Assembly: GCF_008386585.1 (NCBI RefSeq)
Contig: NZ_VUOB01000002.1
Coordinates: 62,001-126,000 of the forward strand
DNA length: 64,000 nt
From: Solihabitans fulvus
GTDB lineage: Bacteria > Actinomycetota > Actinomycetes > Mycobacteriales > Pseudonocardiaceae
Reading direction: 5' to 3'
Each line of letters begins with the position of its first letter. Within the stretch, counting starts at the first letter, position 1. Position numbers and translations under genes: made by a program. Shown piece by piece: positions 36,582 through 46,065 of the stretch. Under the pieces are notes generated by a model. That model was given only the letters and a program-made list of their open reading frames with translations, was not told where the DNA came from and did no database searches.

Positions 36582-37068
36582 CTACCTGGTCAGCCGCATC
36601 ACCCAGTTGACCTCCCAGCTCGCGCCGTCCGCCGAGTACGCCTGCTGGAACCGTGCCGAGGTCGCGGTGATGTCGTCCCAGACGTGCCGCACCCGCACCC
36701 TCGTGCCGTTCGGCCCGTCGACCACCTGGTGGAACTCGCCGACGCCGTCGGTGAAGCGGCCGACCATCGGCGCCCAGTCCGGCGGCGCGCCGGCGCCGTG
36801 GATGACGTTGGACCACTGGCCGCTTGCCGGGTCGTAGGCGTGCACGTCCACGAAGGCGATCCGGCGGCCGTCCGGCAGCGTCGCGACCAACTCGTCGACG
36901 ACGACCTGCCCGTCCAGGAACCGCGAACCGGTGTTGGTGGCGGGAAACTCCTCCCACTCGTCCGCGGTCGGGCTCGATCGGCTCCGTGCTCAGCAATGGC
37001 GCTGGTCGGCGTCGGTTGTGCACCTGGAAGGTGCCGATCAGGAAGTCGAAGTCGCCTGGTCCGGTCAT
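36582..37068 (-). pseudogene. Frameshifted small alpha/beta protein gene
   Basis: Two overlapping frames together give one protein. From the ATG at 37068 the start reads TGPGDFDFLIGTFQVHNRR; about 30 codons on, the matching continuation (ADEWEEFPATNTGSRFLDG) is in another frame and runs to the stop at 36582, ending WDDITATSARFQQAYSADG and WEVNWVMRLTR. The shift lies around 36960-36985. The family resembles small conserved proteins with FLIGxWxVHNRR starts (DUF1579-like). It is either a true frameshift or a sequence error. Confidence 0.65.
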
Positions 37069-37396
37069 GCCTGCAAGCCTGCGGCATGCCGGGCCGCGAC
37101 CGCCAGTGTCGATCTTCGCCTCGACCGCGTCAGGAGTCGCCGCGCGGTCGCCACGCGGCCGAACGGCGCACACCCGCCGCCTCGGTCCTCGGCGATCGGG
37201 CGGTGTGTCGATTCCGTCGTCAATACCTGGGTGATGGTCTGATTCGGTGGGGCCGACCGTGTTGTCTCGCTGCTGCGGGCAGCGCAGATTTCATCCTGGC
37301 CATTGTCGGGCTATGGATTGTCGTCGTACTGTCTGGTCGACAATTGTCGCCGCCCTGCGAGATCGGTCATCTTCCCACCGAGTTGCGAGGTAATTC
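37069..37396. other. Intergenic region, no gene seen
   Basis: 328 bp between the frameshifted gene and the secreted protein gene. The part nearest the latter is relatively AT-rich (37290-37390), compatible with its promoter; GCGAGGT at 37387-37393 could serve as its ribosome-binding site. I see no RNA gene or other structure here. Confidence 0.4.
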
Positions 37397-37891
37397 GTGC
37401 CTGCATATCTTAGGCGTGCCCGACAGCTGTTCGCCGTCCTGGTTTCCGTGCTGATTGCCGCCGGCCTGCTCGCGCTGTCCGGCGCCACCGCCTCCGCCGA
37501 CCCGTCGCCGAACGTGTACACGTCGAGCGCGTCCACCATCACCGCGGGCCAGACCGTCACGATCACGGTGACCTTCACGAATCCGGAGACCACCGACGAC
37601 ATCTATCTCTGGCTCGGCCTGCACGCCGCCCAGGAGTCCAACATCTGGACCATCCAGTCCTGCACTGGGTGCGCCCAGCTCGGCACGACCAACGACGTGG
37701 GCGGCGCGCCGCAGGCACCGATCGCACCCGGCGCCACCCGCAGTTTCCAGGTCGTTCTGCTTGCCTCGGCAACAACAGTTCCCGGCACGACCGGGACCTT
37801 CGACGGATACTTCTACTACGAGACGGCCAGCGGTAGCAAGAACGCCCTGGATCCGACGGCCGTGTCGGTTCTGGTGCTCTCGGCCCCCTGA
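37397..37891 (+). CDS. Secreted protein with Ig-like domain, unknown function
   Basis: 164 residues from the GTG at 37397. Signal peptide of ~33 residues (LFAVLVSVLIAAGLLALSG, cleavage after ASA). The mature part reads as a beta-sandwich: SASTITAGQTVTITVTFTNP, a Cys pair in QSCTGCAQLG, and GATRSFQVVLLAS, like DUF11/CARDB-type domains of cell-surface proteins. No catalytic motif. Confidence 0.7.
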   Translation: MPAYLRRARQLFAVLVSVLIAAGLLALSGATASADPSPNVYTSSASTITAGQTVTITVTFTNPETTDDIYLWLGLHAAQESNIWTIQSCTGCAQLGTTNDVGGAPQAPIAPGATRSFQVVLLASATTVPGTTGTFDGYFYYETASGSKNALDPTAVSVLVLSAP

Positions 37892-38028
37892 TTGCCGTCA
37901 CCGGAATCCGCCAATCGGCGACCCGTTCGACCATTGCGGTGACCGCCGCCAATATACGTATTCGGTCGAATAGTCGCGTGCCGAATTCGGACAGGTGAGA
38001 AATGTCGTGCGATCGGCGGCGGCCGGGT

Positions 38029-38358
38029 TCAGTCGACCGGTCGCCGCCGATCCAGGAACACCGTGCCGCCGTCGAGGTCGATGCCGCCGCGCGGCGGGGC
38101 GCCGTCGTTCTCCTCGTCGCGCAGCATCAGCTCGGTGCGGCGCTGCGCCAGCTCATCATGTTTCGAGGCGTAGAACAGGCCGGCCATCTCCTCGAAGCCG
38201 ATGGCGGACAGCGGGGTCCCGCCGGTGTCCGCGGGCCTGCCGCGCCGCCACGGCAGCCAGCTCCGCCGGCCGGCCCACAGCCCGAACCGCTCAAGGGCGG
38301 CCAACAACACGAGCAGGCAGACCAGGCCGGGCAGCGACAACGCGAACAGCATCCCCAT
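38029..38358 (-). CDS. DUF6191-like small membrane protein
   Basis: 109 residues from the ATG at 38358 (ATG at 38352 or TTG at 38385 also possible). One membrane helix (LFALSLPGLVCLLVLLAALE), followed by RFGLWAGR..LPWRRGR, then IGFEEMAGLFYASKHDELAQ, RRTELMLRDEENDGAPPRG. I recall this arrangement from the DUF6191 family of actinobacteria, function unknown. Next gene on the same strand is a NUDIX hydrolase, 45 bp upstream. Confidence 0.7.
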   Translation of the reverse strand: MGMLFALSLPGLVCLLVLLAALERFGLWAGRRSWLPWRRGRPADTGGTPLSAIGFEEMAGLFYASKHDELAQRRTELMLRDEENDGAPPRGGIDLDGGTVFLDRRRPVD

Positions 38359-38403
38359 ACCGACGCCAACGTCCGTGCGGGGCAACGGGTTCCGGCCGCG
38401 TGG

Positions 38404-38955
38404 TCAGCTCAGCTCGCCGGCGTCCAGCCGACGGAACCACTCCTCGACGAACAGCCGACCGTCGGGCACCAGCGGCCAGGCCGGGTCGGCCAGCCGAGCC
38501 CGCAGCTCGGTCAGCTCCATCCACGCCCCGGACACGACCTCCTCCGGCTGGTGCGTGACCGGGCCGTCCCAGGTCACCTCGAAGACGAAGGCGTGGTAGC
38601 GCACCGAATCCACGTCGTACCGCGCGTCGAACAGGTGCCGCAGCGGCACACCCCGCACGCCGAGCTCCTCGGCGACCTCGCGCTCCGCGCAGTCCCACGG
38701 CTCCTCGCCTGCCGCCACGACGCCGCCGGACCAACAGTCGTACATGCCGGGGAAGACATCCTTGTCCGCGGTGCGCAGGTGCACGTACACCCGCCGACCG
38801 TCGGGGGAGCGGACCAGCACCGCCGTCGCCGCGTGCCACAGCCCCTCGGCGCGCATCCGCGCGCGGGACGCGCTGCCGACGGGATTTCCCGCCGCGTCGT
38901 AGACGGCGACCAACTCCTCCTTGGCGCTCACCCCGGGATCGTCGCACGTGGTCAT
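38404..38955 (-). CDS. NUDIX hydrolase
   Basis: 183 residues from the ATG at 38955 (a GTG at 38931 is an alternative start). NUDIX box in GGVVAAGEEPWDCAEREVAE + ELGV (G-X5-E-X7-REUXEEXGU). The opening KEELVAVYDAAGNPVGSASR and the C-terminal half resemble the isopentenyl-diphosphate isomerase/YfcD-like NUDIX group; the isomerase-specific Cys and His arrangement is not clear, so hydrolase is the safer call. Confidence 0.85.
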   Translation of the reverse strand: MTTCDDPGVSAKEELVAVYDAAGNPVGSASRARMRAEGLWHAATAVLVRSPDGRRVYVHLRTADKDVFPGMYDCWSGGVVAAGEEPWDCAEREVAEELGVRGVPLRHLFDARYDVDSVRYHAFVFEVTWDGPVTHQPEEVVSGAWMELTELRARLADPAWPLVPDGRLFVEEWFRRLDAGELS

Positions 38956-39142
38956 CGAGGCCGACTCAGCCCACGGGCGTAGTGCACCTCAGCCCGTGGG
39001 CTTACCCATGATCGCGACCGGCGAACGACGCGGGCGCACGGGCCGCCTTCCTACCGTTGCAGACGTCAGCGACCAGTGAGGGAGTGCTCGTGTCCGTCGT
39101 TCCGCACGCAGTTCCGCGAGAGGTTCCGCAGGGGAGCCAGCG

Positions 39143-41638
39143 ATGAGCCCGATGACCGTGTTCCGGCTCGGCCTCGGCGAACTCCGCAACCGCCCCGGCC
39201 GCGCGCTGCTGCCCGGGGTGGCCCTCGTGGTCGGCGTCGCCTGCCTGATCGCCTCCCTGGTGCTCAGCGACGCGATGGGCCGGGCGGTGAGCGACGGCGC
39301 GCCCCGCGTGCCCGACCAGGTCGGGGTCGTGGTGCACCAGACCCGCATCAGCCCCGCGCCACTGGACCAGGCGATGATCTCCAGGGTGAGCGCCGCCGAC
39401 GGGGTCACCCGGGTGGTGCCGGTGCAGGAGATCAGGACGGACCTGGTCGGCGCGGACGGTAGGGCAGGCGCGAAGCGCGCCACCGCCGACGTCGAGCTGG
39501 ACGAGGCCGCGCTGCGCCGGGTGCCCATCGCCGAGGGCCGCTCGCCCGCCTCCGACGGCGAGATCGCGGTGGACCGGGTGACCGCCTACGACCGGGGGCT
39601 GCACCCGGGTTCGACCGTGCGCCTCGTCGACGCGGCCGGCAGCCCGATCGACGTGGCGGTCACCGGCGTGACGGTGCGCGGCACGACGGACAAGCGGCCG
39701 CTGCTCGTGGTCGGTCCGGGGCTCGCCGCGAAGCTGGATCCCAAGCCCAGCACCGAGTCCCTGCACGTGCTCACCAGGCCGGGCGTGGACCCGGCCAAGG
39801 TCCTGGCCGCCGCGGGCGCAGGCGTCACGGCGCAGACGACCGGCGAGCTGCGCGCATCGGCCGACGGCAACCCGCTCGGCGTCCTGCTGCTGCCCTTCAG
39901 CATCCTGGCGCTCGCGACGGCGATGTTCGTCGCGACGGCCACCTTCCGCGCGGTGTACCTGCAACGCCAACGACAGACCGCGCTGCTGCGCTGCATCGGC
40001 GCGGACCGGGCGCCGCTGGTGACCGGGAACCTGCTCGAGGCGCTGCTCACCGGCGCGACGGCTGGCCTGCTCGGCGCGCTGTTCGGCGGCCCGGTCGGCT
40101 GGCTGCTGGCCAGGCTGTTCGACGTGACCGGGCTGTCGGTGATGCTCGGCGCGATCCAGCTCGACCCGCCGCTGCTGCCCTCGCTCGGCAACGTGGTGCT
40201 CGGCGTGTCCGCCGCAGCGGCGCTCAGCGCCCTCGCCGCGCTGCGCCCCGCCCTCGCGGCGGCCAGGGTGTCGCCGCTGGCGGCGCTGCGCAGCGCCGAG
40301 GGCCAGACCCCCGAGCGCGCCGTGGTCCGGCGGCGCCGCGCGGCCGGCATCGTCCTCGTGGTCATCGCGGGTGTCCTCGCCGCGCTCGGCGTGGCGGCCA
40401 GGGGCACCATCGCGGGCCCGTTCCTGGTGGTGTTCTCCGGGATCACCGCCGTCGCTGGCCTGTTCGGCGCGCTCGGACCGGTCGTGGTGCCGGCCGTCGG
40501 GCGGATCTTCGGCGGGATCGCCGCACGGATCGGCGGCCCGCTCTGGAAGCTGGCCGCCGCCGAGGTGCGCAGGGTGCCGCAGCGGTCCGCCGCGGTGGCG
40601 ATGCCGCTCATCCTGGCCAGCGCGATCGTCACGTTCGGCACGGTCGCCCTCGGCGCGATGCACGACATGGCCGAGAAGTACGACTCGAAGCCGCGCGCCG
40701 ACGCGATCGTGTCCGACAGCGGCGACCGGACGCTGAGCGGGCAGGCGGTGCGCGCCGCGGGCCAGCAGCCGCAGGTCGCGGCGAGCGCGGTGCTGCACAA
40801 GGCGACCACGACCGGGCAGGACGGCGAGGGCCACCAGACCAGCACCGTCGTGCTCGGCGTCGAACCGGGGCAGTTGCGGTCCCTGTTCGGCGCGCTCGGG
40901 CAGGGCGACGCCACCGGCTTCGGCGCGGGCTCCGCGCTGCTCAGCGAGTGGAAGCTCGAACAGCTTGGCGGCAGGGTCGGCGGGCAGGTCACCGTGCCGG
41001 ACCTGCCTGGCGGGCCGAGGACGCTGACGGTCGCCGGCACGGTCCCCGCCGACCTGCTCGACTATGCGCAGGTCGTGGTCGCCGACCCCGGGATCGCGCC
41101 GGCGAGCTCCGTGCTGGTCGCGCTGAAACCCGGCGCGGACGCCGCCGCCTACCGCGACACCGTGCGGCACGCCCTGCCGGAGGCGCCGTCCGTGCTGGTC
41201 GATATCAGGGCGGACCGCACGGCCGAGCTGAACGAGGCCATGCGGCTGGCGAACGTGGCGATGATGGTGCTGCTCGGGCTGTCCGTCGCGGTCGCCGTCA
41301 CGGGGATCGGCACCGCGCTGGCCATCTCCGTGCAGGAGCGCCGCAAGGAACTGGCGCTGCGCCGCGCGCTCGGCGTGACCAGGGGCGGCGTGCACGGCGG
41401 AGTGGTCGCCGAGGCGGTCCTGCTCGCCCTGGTTGGCGTGCTGGCGGGCGGCGCGTTCGGGCTGGTCTACGCCGAGCTGTCGATCGCGTCGGTGAAGGCG
41501 TTCGTGGTGCCGACGGCCGCGCTGCTGCCGCTGGTCGTCGGCGGGCTGGTGGTGGTGTCGCTCGCGATGCTCTCCGCGCTCGGGCCCGCGCGGCGCGCGG
41601 CCGCGATCCGACCGGCCGCGGGCCTGGCAAGCGGGTGA
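39143..41638 (+). CDS. FtsX/MacB-type ABC transporter permease
   Basis: 831 residues. Two FtsX-like permease modules, each with a large extracytoplasmic insert: helix near residues 22-42, three helices near 250-370, more helices near 400-450, and a C-terminal trio near 695-825. Motifs such as LQRQRQTALLRCIGADRAPL and ISVQERRKELALRRALGVTR are the coupling-helix regions of FtsX permeases. Exports lipoproteins, lipids or drugs in known cases. No ATP-binding partner gene lies beside it, which is unusual for the family. Confidence 0.9.
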   Translation: MSPMTVFRLGLGELRNRPGRALLPGVALVVGVACLIASLVLSDAMGRAVSDGAPRVPDQVGVVVHQTRISPAPLDQAMISRVSAADGVTRVVPVQEIRTDLVGADGRAGAKRATADVELDEAALRRVPIAEGRSPASDGEIAVDRVTAYDRGLHPGSTVRLVDAAGSPIDVAVTGVTVRGTTDKRPLLVVGPGLAAKLDPKPSTESLHVLTRPGVDPAKVLAAAGAGVTAQTTGELRASADGNPLGVLLLPFSILALATAMFVATATFRAVYLQRQRQTALLRCIGADRAPLVTGNLLEALLTGATAGLLGALFGGPVGWLLARLFDVTGLSVMLGAIQLDPPLLPSLGNVVLGVSAAAALSALAALRPALAAARVSPLAALRSAEGQTPERAVVRRRRAAGIVLVVIAGVLAALGVAARGTIAGPFLVVFSGITAVAGLFGALGPVVVPAVGRIFGGIAARIGGPLWKLAAAEVRRVPQRSAAVAMPLILASAIVTFGTVALGAMHDMAEKYDSKPRADAIVSDSGDRTLSGQAVRAAGQQPQVAASAVLHKATTTGQDGEGHQTSTVVLGVEPGQLRSLFGALGQGDATGFGAGSALLSEWKLEQLGGRVGGQVTVPDLPGGPRTLTVAGTVPADLLDYAQVVVADPGIAPASSVLVALKPGADAAAYRDTVRHALPEAPSVLVDIRADRTAELNEAMRLANVAMMVLLGLSVAVAVTGIGTALAISVQERRKELALRRALGVTRGGVHGGVVAEAVLLALVGVLAGGAFGLVYAELSIASVKAFVVPTAALLPLVVGGLVVVSLAMLSALGPARRAAAIRPAAGLASG

Positions 41639-41642
41639 ACGT

Positions 41643-41704
41643 GCTGGGCCGCCTCGGTGGCGGCCCAGCCAGACGGGCCGGCCCGCGAACGGGGTTCGCG
41701 GGCC
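41643..41704 (+). terminator. Double hairpin after the ABC permease gene
   Basis: First hairpin: 11-bp stem (41643-41653 with 41659-41669), loop TCGGT. Second: 11-bp stem GGCCCGCGAAC (41680-41690 with 41694-41704), loop GGG. Both perfect, immediately after the stop codon. Confidence 0.7.
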
Positions 41705-41849
41705 CCCGACACTGCCCCGTCCTGCTCTGTATCGACCGCGCAGCACCGGTTCTTGATGCGCCGCGCGGTTGACGACCCGGCCGGCGGACGGCGGAGCGTC
41801 GAGGGCGGCGGACCGGCGTGGGTCTCGACAGGGGCCGGTCCGCACGCCG

Positions 41850-41855
41850 TAGGCT
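41850..41855 (+). promoter_or_regulatory. -10 element TAGGCT of dop (leaderless-type)
   Basis: TAGGCT ends 6 nt before the ATG at 41862; there is no Shine-Dalgarno sequence. Confidence 0.5.
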
Positions 41856-41861
41856 GCCGGT

Positions 41862-43364
41862 ATGCGGCGGATCATGGGAACCGAAGTCGAGTACGGCATC
41901 GCGGTGCCGGGGGACGCCACCGCGAACCCGGTGCTCACGTCGACACAGGTGGTGCTCGCCTATGCCGCCGCCGCCGAGATCCCCAGGGCGCGGCGCGCCA
42001 GGTGGGACTACGAGGTGGAGTCGCCGCTGCGGGACGCGCGCGGCTTCGACCTCGGTGCGCCCGGCGGACACCCCGGCGACCAGGACGTCGAGGACCTCGG
42101 CGCGGCCAACGTCATCCTCACCAACGGCGCGCGGCTCTACGTCGACCACGCGCACCCCGAGTACTCCGCCCCCGAGGTCACCAACGCGCGCGACGCGGTG
42201 ATCTGGGACAAGGCGGGGGAGCGGATCATGGAGGAGGCGGCGCTCAAGGCCGCCACCGTGCCCGGCCAGCCCCGCCTCCAGCTGTACAAGAACAACGTGG
42301 ACGGCAAGGGCGCCAGCTACGGCACCCACGAGAACTACCTGATGTCGCGCAGCACGCCGTTCACGGCCGTCATCGCGGGCCTCACCCCGTTCTTCGTCTC
42401 CCGCCAGGTCGTGGTCGGCTCCGGCCGCGTCGGCGTCGGCGCGGCGGGCGAGGAGGCCGGCTTCCAGCTGTCCCAGCGCGCCGACTACATCGAGGTCGAG
42501 GTCGGCCTGGAGACCACGCTCAAGCGCGGCATCATCAACACCCGCGACGAGCCGCACGCCGACGCGGACAAGTACCGCAGGCTGCACGTGATCATCGGCG
42601 ACGCCAACCTCGCGGAGACCTCCACCTACCTCAAGGTCGGCACGGCCGCCATCGTGCTCGACATGATCGAGAGCGGCCGGCGGTTCGACGACCTGCGGCT
42701 GGCCGACCCGGTGCGCGCGGTGCACACCATCAGCCACGACCCCACCCTGCACGCGACCGTCGAGCTGTCCAACGGCCGCAAGTTCACCGGGCTGGACCTC
42801 CAGTTCGCCTACCACGAGCGGGCCGCCCAGCACCTGGAGAAGGAGGGCTCCGGCGACCGCGTCGCCGCGCACGTGCTGCGCACCTGGGGCGAGATCCTCG
42901 ATGCGCTGGCCCGCGACCCGCAGGAGTGCGCCGACCGGCTCGACTGGCCGGCCAAGCTGCGGCTGCTGGAGGGCTACCGGTCCCGCGACGGGCTGGCCTG
43001 GGGCTCGCCCCGGCTGCACCTGGTCGACCTCCAGTACTCGGACGTGCGGCTGGACAAGGGCCTGTACAACCGGCTCGTCGCGCGCGGCTCGATGAAGCGG
43101 CTGGTCAGCGAGGAGGAGGTGCGGGCGGCCATCACCACGCCGCCGGAGGACACCAGGGCCTACTTCCGGGGTCGCTGCCTCGAGCGTTACCCGGCCGCCG
43201 TGGCCGCCGCGTCCTGGGACTCGGTGATCTTCGATCTTGGTCGCGAGTCGCTGGTGCGGATCCCGACCCTCGAACCGCTGCGCGGCACGAAAGCGCACGT
43301 CGGGGCCCTGTTGGAGGCCGCGAACACGGCCGAGGAACTGGTCGACGCCCTCACCAGGGGCTGA
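41862..43364 (+). CDS. dop: Depupylase/Pup deamidase Dop
   Basis: 500 residues. Glutamine-synthetase-like fold; opens [19 protein letters not shown], with the catalytic Asp at about residue 95 in [14 protein letters not shown]. Deamidates the C-terminal Gln of Pup to Glu, and removes Pup from substrates. Distinguished from its paralogue PafA by the ~40-residue Dop insert near the N-terminus (around residues 40-80). Heads the dop-pup-prcB-prcA set. Confidence 0.97.
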   Translation: MRRIMGTEVEYGIAVPGDATANPVLTSTQVVLAYAAAAEIPRARRARWDYEVESPLRDARGFDLGAPGGHPGDQDVEDLGAANVILTNGARLYVDHAHPEYSAPEVTNARDAVIWDKAGERIMEEAALKAATVPGQPRLQLYKNNVDGKGASYGTHENYLMSRSTPFTAVIAGLTPFFVSRQVVVGSGRVGVGAAGEEAGFQLSQRADYIEVEVGLETTLKRGIINTRDEPHADADKYRRLHVIIGDANLAETSTYLKVGTAAIVLDMIESGRRFDDLRLADPVRAVHTISHDPTLHATVELSNGRKFTGLDLQFAYHERAAQHLEKEGSGDRVAAHVLRTWGEILDALARDPQECADRLDWPAKLRLLEGYRSRDGLAWGSPRLHLVDLQYSDVRLDKGLYNRLVARGSMKRLVSEEEVRAAITTPPEDTRAYFRGRCLERYPAAVAAASWDSVIFDLGRESLVRIPTLEPLRGTKAHVGALLEAANTAEELVDALTRG

Positions 43365-43453
43365 CCGGCGTCGGCCCGACCCGGGTGGGCGGCGACGAAT
43401 GTCGTCCCCGCTCGGTAATGTTCTTGTTGAGGCCATCCACACCAGGAGGCGAG

Positions 43454-43648
43454 ATGTCCCAGGAACAGGTTCAGCGGCAGGGCGGCGGCGACGGCGACGA
43501 GGAAGTCGAGGGCGCCGCACCGGCAGGTCAGGAGCGTCGCGAGAAGCTCGGCGACGACGTCGACGCGATCCTCGACGAGATCGACGACGTCCTCGAGGAG
43601 AACGCCGAGGACTTCGTTCGCGCGTACGTGCAGAAGGGCGGCCAGTAG
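43454..43648 (+). CDS. pup: Prokaryotic ubiquitin-like protein Pup
   Basis: 64 residues from the ATG at 43454 with AGGAGG upstream. Acidic, disordered, with the Arc-binding helical region DDVDAILDEIDDVLEENAED + FVRAYVQKGGQ. Ends GGQ, so Dop must deamidate the final Gln to Glu before PafA can couple it to lysines. Spacing to dop 89 bp, to prcB 68 bp. Confidence 0.98.
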   Translation: MSQEQVQRQGGGDGDEEVEGAAPAGQERREKLGDDVDAILDEIDDVLEENAEDFVRAYVQKGGQ

Positions 43649-43716
43649 GCGAGAGGCCCGACTCGTTCGGGCCCCACCGCTGACCTAGGCCACCGGGACA
43701 GGAGACGAAGCCACAC

Positions 43717-44562
43717 ATGGAACCCACGTCGTCCGGGCGCTACCCGGTCGGGGCGCTGCCCCCGGCCTACCTCACCCCCGGGTCCTCGTCGTTCACCGAT
43801 TTTCTGCGCGCCCAGTACCCCGAGCTGCTGCCGGGGAGTCGGCCAGCGCCGACGGGGGTCGTGCAGGCGCCGCACGGCACGACGATCGTCGCCGTCGCCT
43901 ACAAGGGCGGTGTGCTGATCGCCGGGGACCGCAGGGCGACGATGGGCAACGTGATCGCCCAGCGCGACATGGAGAAGGTCTTCGCCACCGACGAGTACTC
44001 CGCCGTCGGCATCGCCGGCACCGCCGGCATCGCGGTGGAGATGGTGCGGCTGTTCACGGTCGACCTGCGGCACTACGAGAAGATTGAGGGCGTGTCCCTC
44101 TCGCTGGACGGCAAGACCAACCGGCTCGCCTCGATGATCAGGGGCAACCTCGAGGTGGCCATGGCTGGCCTTGCCGTGCTGCCGCTGTTCGTCGGCTTCG
44201 ACACCGACGCGGCCGACCCCGACCGGGCGGGCCGGATCGTCTCCTACGACATCACCGGCGGCCGGTACGAGGAGCGCTCCGGGTACCAGGCGGTCGGCTC
44301 GGGCTCGGTGTACGCCAAGTCCTCGCTGAAGAAGCTCTACGACCCGGACGCGGACGCCGACGGCGCGGTGCGCGCCGCGATGGAGGCGCTCTACGACGCC
44401 GCCGACGACGACTCGGCGACCTCGGGCCCCGACCTGGTCCGGCGGATCTACCCGGTCGTCATCACCATCGGCGCCGAGGGCGCGACGCAGCTGCCCGAGG
44501 AACAGACCGCCGTGGTGGCGCAGGCCGTGGTCGCCGACCGCAGCCAGCGGCCAGCAGGCTGA
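43717..44562 (+). CDS. prcB: 20S proteasome beta subunit PrcB
   Basis: 281 residues. Propeptide of ~54 residues, then the GTT cleavage site in [20 protein letters not shown]; Thr55 becomes the catalytic nucleophile. Conserved [20 protein letters not shown] and [19 protein letters not shown]. Forms the inner rings of the 20S core. Confidence 0.97.
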   Translation: MEPTSSGRYPVGALPPAYLTPGSSSFTDFLRAQYPELLPGSRPAPTGVVQAPHGTTIVAVAYKGGVLIAGDRRATMGNVIAQRDMEKVFATDEYSAVGIAGTAGIAVEMVRLFTVDLRHYEKIEGVSLSLDGKTNRLASMIRGNLEVAMAGLAVLPLFVGFDTDAADPDRAGRIVSYDITGGRYEERSGYQAVGSGSVYAKSSLKKLYDPDADADGAVRAAMEALYDAADDDSATSGPDLVRRIYPVVITIGAEGATQLPEEQTAVVAQAVVADRSQRPAG

Positions 44563-44609
44563 CCGAGCCGAACCCAAGCAGAACCCCGCCGACGTCAGGA
44601 GTCCCAGCA

Positions 44610-45413
44610 GTGTCGATGCCGCTGTATGCCGCGCCCGAGCAGGTGATGCGGGACCGCTCGGAGTACGCCCGGAAGGGCATCGCCAGGGGCCGCAGTGTCA
44701 TCGTGCTCATTTATGCCGACGGCGTGTTGTTCGTCGCCGAGAACGCGTCGAGCACGCTGCACAAGCTGTCGGAGATCTACGACCGGATCGGGTTCGCCGC
44801 AGTCGGCCGGTACAGCGAGTTCGAGAACCTGCGCACCGCCGGTATCCGCTTCGCCGACGTGCGCGGCTACCAGAACGACCCGAGGGACGTGACGGGTCGG
44901 TCGCTGGCCAACGTCTACGCGCAGACCCTCGGCACGATCTTCACCGAGCAGCTCAAGCCGTTCGAGGTGGAGCTGTGTGTCGCCGAGGTCGGCACGCTCC
45001 CCGAGCAGGACCAGATGTACCGGCTCACCTACGACGGCTCGATCGTCGACGAGCCGGAGTACGTGGTGATGGGCGGCCAGGCCGACACGATCAGCACGGC
45101 GGTCAAGGAGAGCTACCGCGAGGCCATGCCGCTCAGCGAGGCCGTCGAGGTGGCCGTCCGCGCGCTCAGCTCGGGCAGCCAGGGGCTGCCGGCCGGCGAG
45201 CTGCTCGGCATGGAGCGGCTCGAGGTCGCGGTGCTGGAGCGGGCCAGGCCGCGCCGGGCCTTCCGACGGATCGCCGGGGCGGCGCTGAGCGCGCTGCTGC
45301 CCACGGTCGAGGCGCCGGAGCCGCCGGCCGACGAGGCGGAGAAGCCCGCGACCGAGGAGAAGCCCGCCGCGAAGCCGAAGGGCTCCGCCGACAAGCCGGA
45401 CGACGCGAAGTAG
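44610..45413 (+). CDS. prcA: 20S proteasome alpha subunit PrcA
   Basis: 267 residues from a GTG at 44610 with AGGAG upstream, 47 bp after prcB. Begins [20 protein letters not shown], with [20 protein letters not shown] and [20 protein letters not shown]; the C-terminal ~40 residues are a Glu/Pro/Lys/Ala-rich tail. Outer ring of the 20S core that receives the Arc tail. Confidence 0.97.
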   Translation: MSMPLYAAPEQVMRDRSEYARKGIARGRSVIVLIYADGVLFVAENASSTLHKLSEIYDRIGFAAVGRYSEFENLRTAGIRFADVRGYQNDPRDVTGRSLANVYAQTLGTIFTEQLKPFEVELCVAEVGTLPEQDQMYRLTYDGSIVDEPEYVVMGGQADTISTAVKESYREAMPLSEAVEVAVRALSSGSQGLPAGELLGMERLEVAVLERARPRRAFRRIAGAALSALLPTVEAPEPPADEAEKPATEEKPAAKPKGSADKPDDAK

Positions 45414-45440
45414 CGGAACCCGTTCCGCAGCACGACCACA

Positions 45441-45467
45441 CGGCCCGGCGCACGACGCGCCGGGCCG
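45441..45467 (+). terminator. Terminator of the dop-pup-prcBA operon
   Basis: Perfect 11-bp stem CGGCCCGGCGC / GCGCCGGGCCG (45441-45451, 45457-45467), loop ACGAC, followed by TTTCGTT. Located 28 bp after prcA. Confidence 0.85.
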
Positions 45468-45584
45468 TTTCGTTGCCCGTGAGCGAGCAATCACACAGAG
45501 TCGCGGATCGTCTTGTGACGGTCGTCATGGCGTCGCCAGAATGATCACCCGACGGGTCAGGGCGGCCCACCGGAGGAGGGCTCG

Positions 45585-45977
45585 ATGAAGGTAGCCAAGG
45601 CAGCCGTCGGCGCGGCGCTGGCCGTGACTGCGATGCTCGGCGGCGGCGCGACGGCGCTGGCCGACACACAGGGCGCCACCGCGCACGCGGGGCCGCTGGT
45701 TCCGCACAGCGCCCTCTACACCGTCACCACGTGGCACGACGTGAACATTCGTTCGTGTCCGGCCAGCACCTGCGCGCAGGTCGGCGGTCTCGTCGCCGGC
45801 CAGCAGCGGAAGGTGGCGTGCTGGGTGCACGGCGAGTCGGTCACCGACGCTGGGGTCACCAACGACATCTGGCTCCAGGTCGGCCACGAGGTCGGCAACC
45901 TCCAGTGGGCCAGCGCGGTCTACTTCCAGGGCGACCAGTACGGCGGCATCCCGGCCGACGCGCAGTGCGCGCCGTGA
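45585..45977 (+). CDS. Secreted SH3-like protein
   Basis: 130 residues with GGAGGAGG upstream. Signal peptide of ~27 residues (AAVGAALAVTAMLGGGATAL, cleaved after ALA). Mature region resembles a bacterial SH3 domain: DVNIRSCPASTCAQVGGLVA, RKVACWVHGESV, DIWLQVGHEVGNLQWASAVY. Four Cys likely make two disulphides. May bind cell wall; no catalytic domain. Confidence 0.75.
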   Translation: MKVAKAAVGAALAVTAMLGGGATALADTQGATAHAGPLVPHSALYTVTTWHDVNIRSCPASTCAQVGGLVAGQQRKVACWVHGESVTDAGVTNDIWLQVGHEVGNLQWASAVYFQGDQYGGIPADAQCAP

Positions 45978-46007
45978 CCGAGGCGATTCTTGGCTGAGCC
46001 AAGGGAA

Positions 46008-46040
46008 ACTCGCGCCCGACCCGTCGGATCAGGCGCGAGT
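46008..46040. terminator. Hairpin between the SH3-like gene and glpD
   Basis: ACTCGCGCC (46008-46016) pairs with GGCGCGAGT (46032-46040). Sits between convergent genes, so it may end transcription from both sides. Confidence 0.6.
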
Positions 46041-46065
46041 CCCCGCAGTCAGCGAGTCCCAGCAG

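Noticed and set aside
39002..41938. 978-codon open frame on the minus strand opposite the ABC permease
   Set aside because: Its translation is a biased Arg/Ala/Gly/His-rich string with no domain, and the plus frame is a clear FtsX permease. It is a GC-bias shadow.
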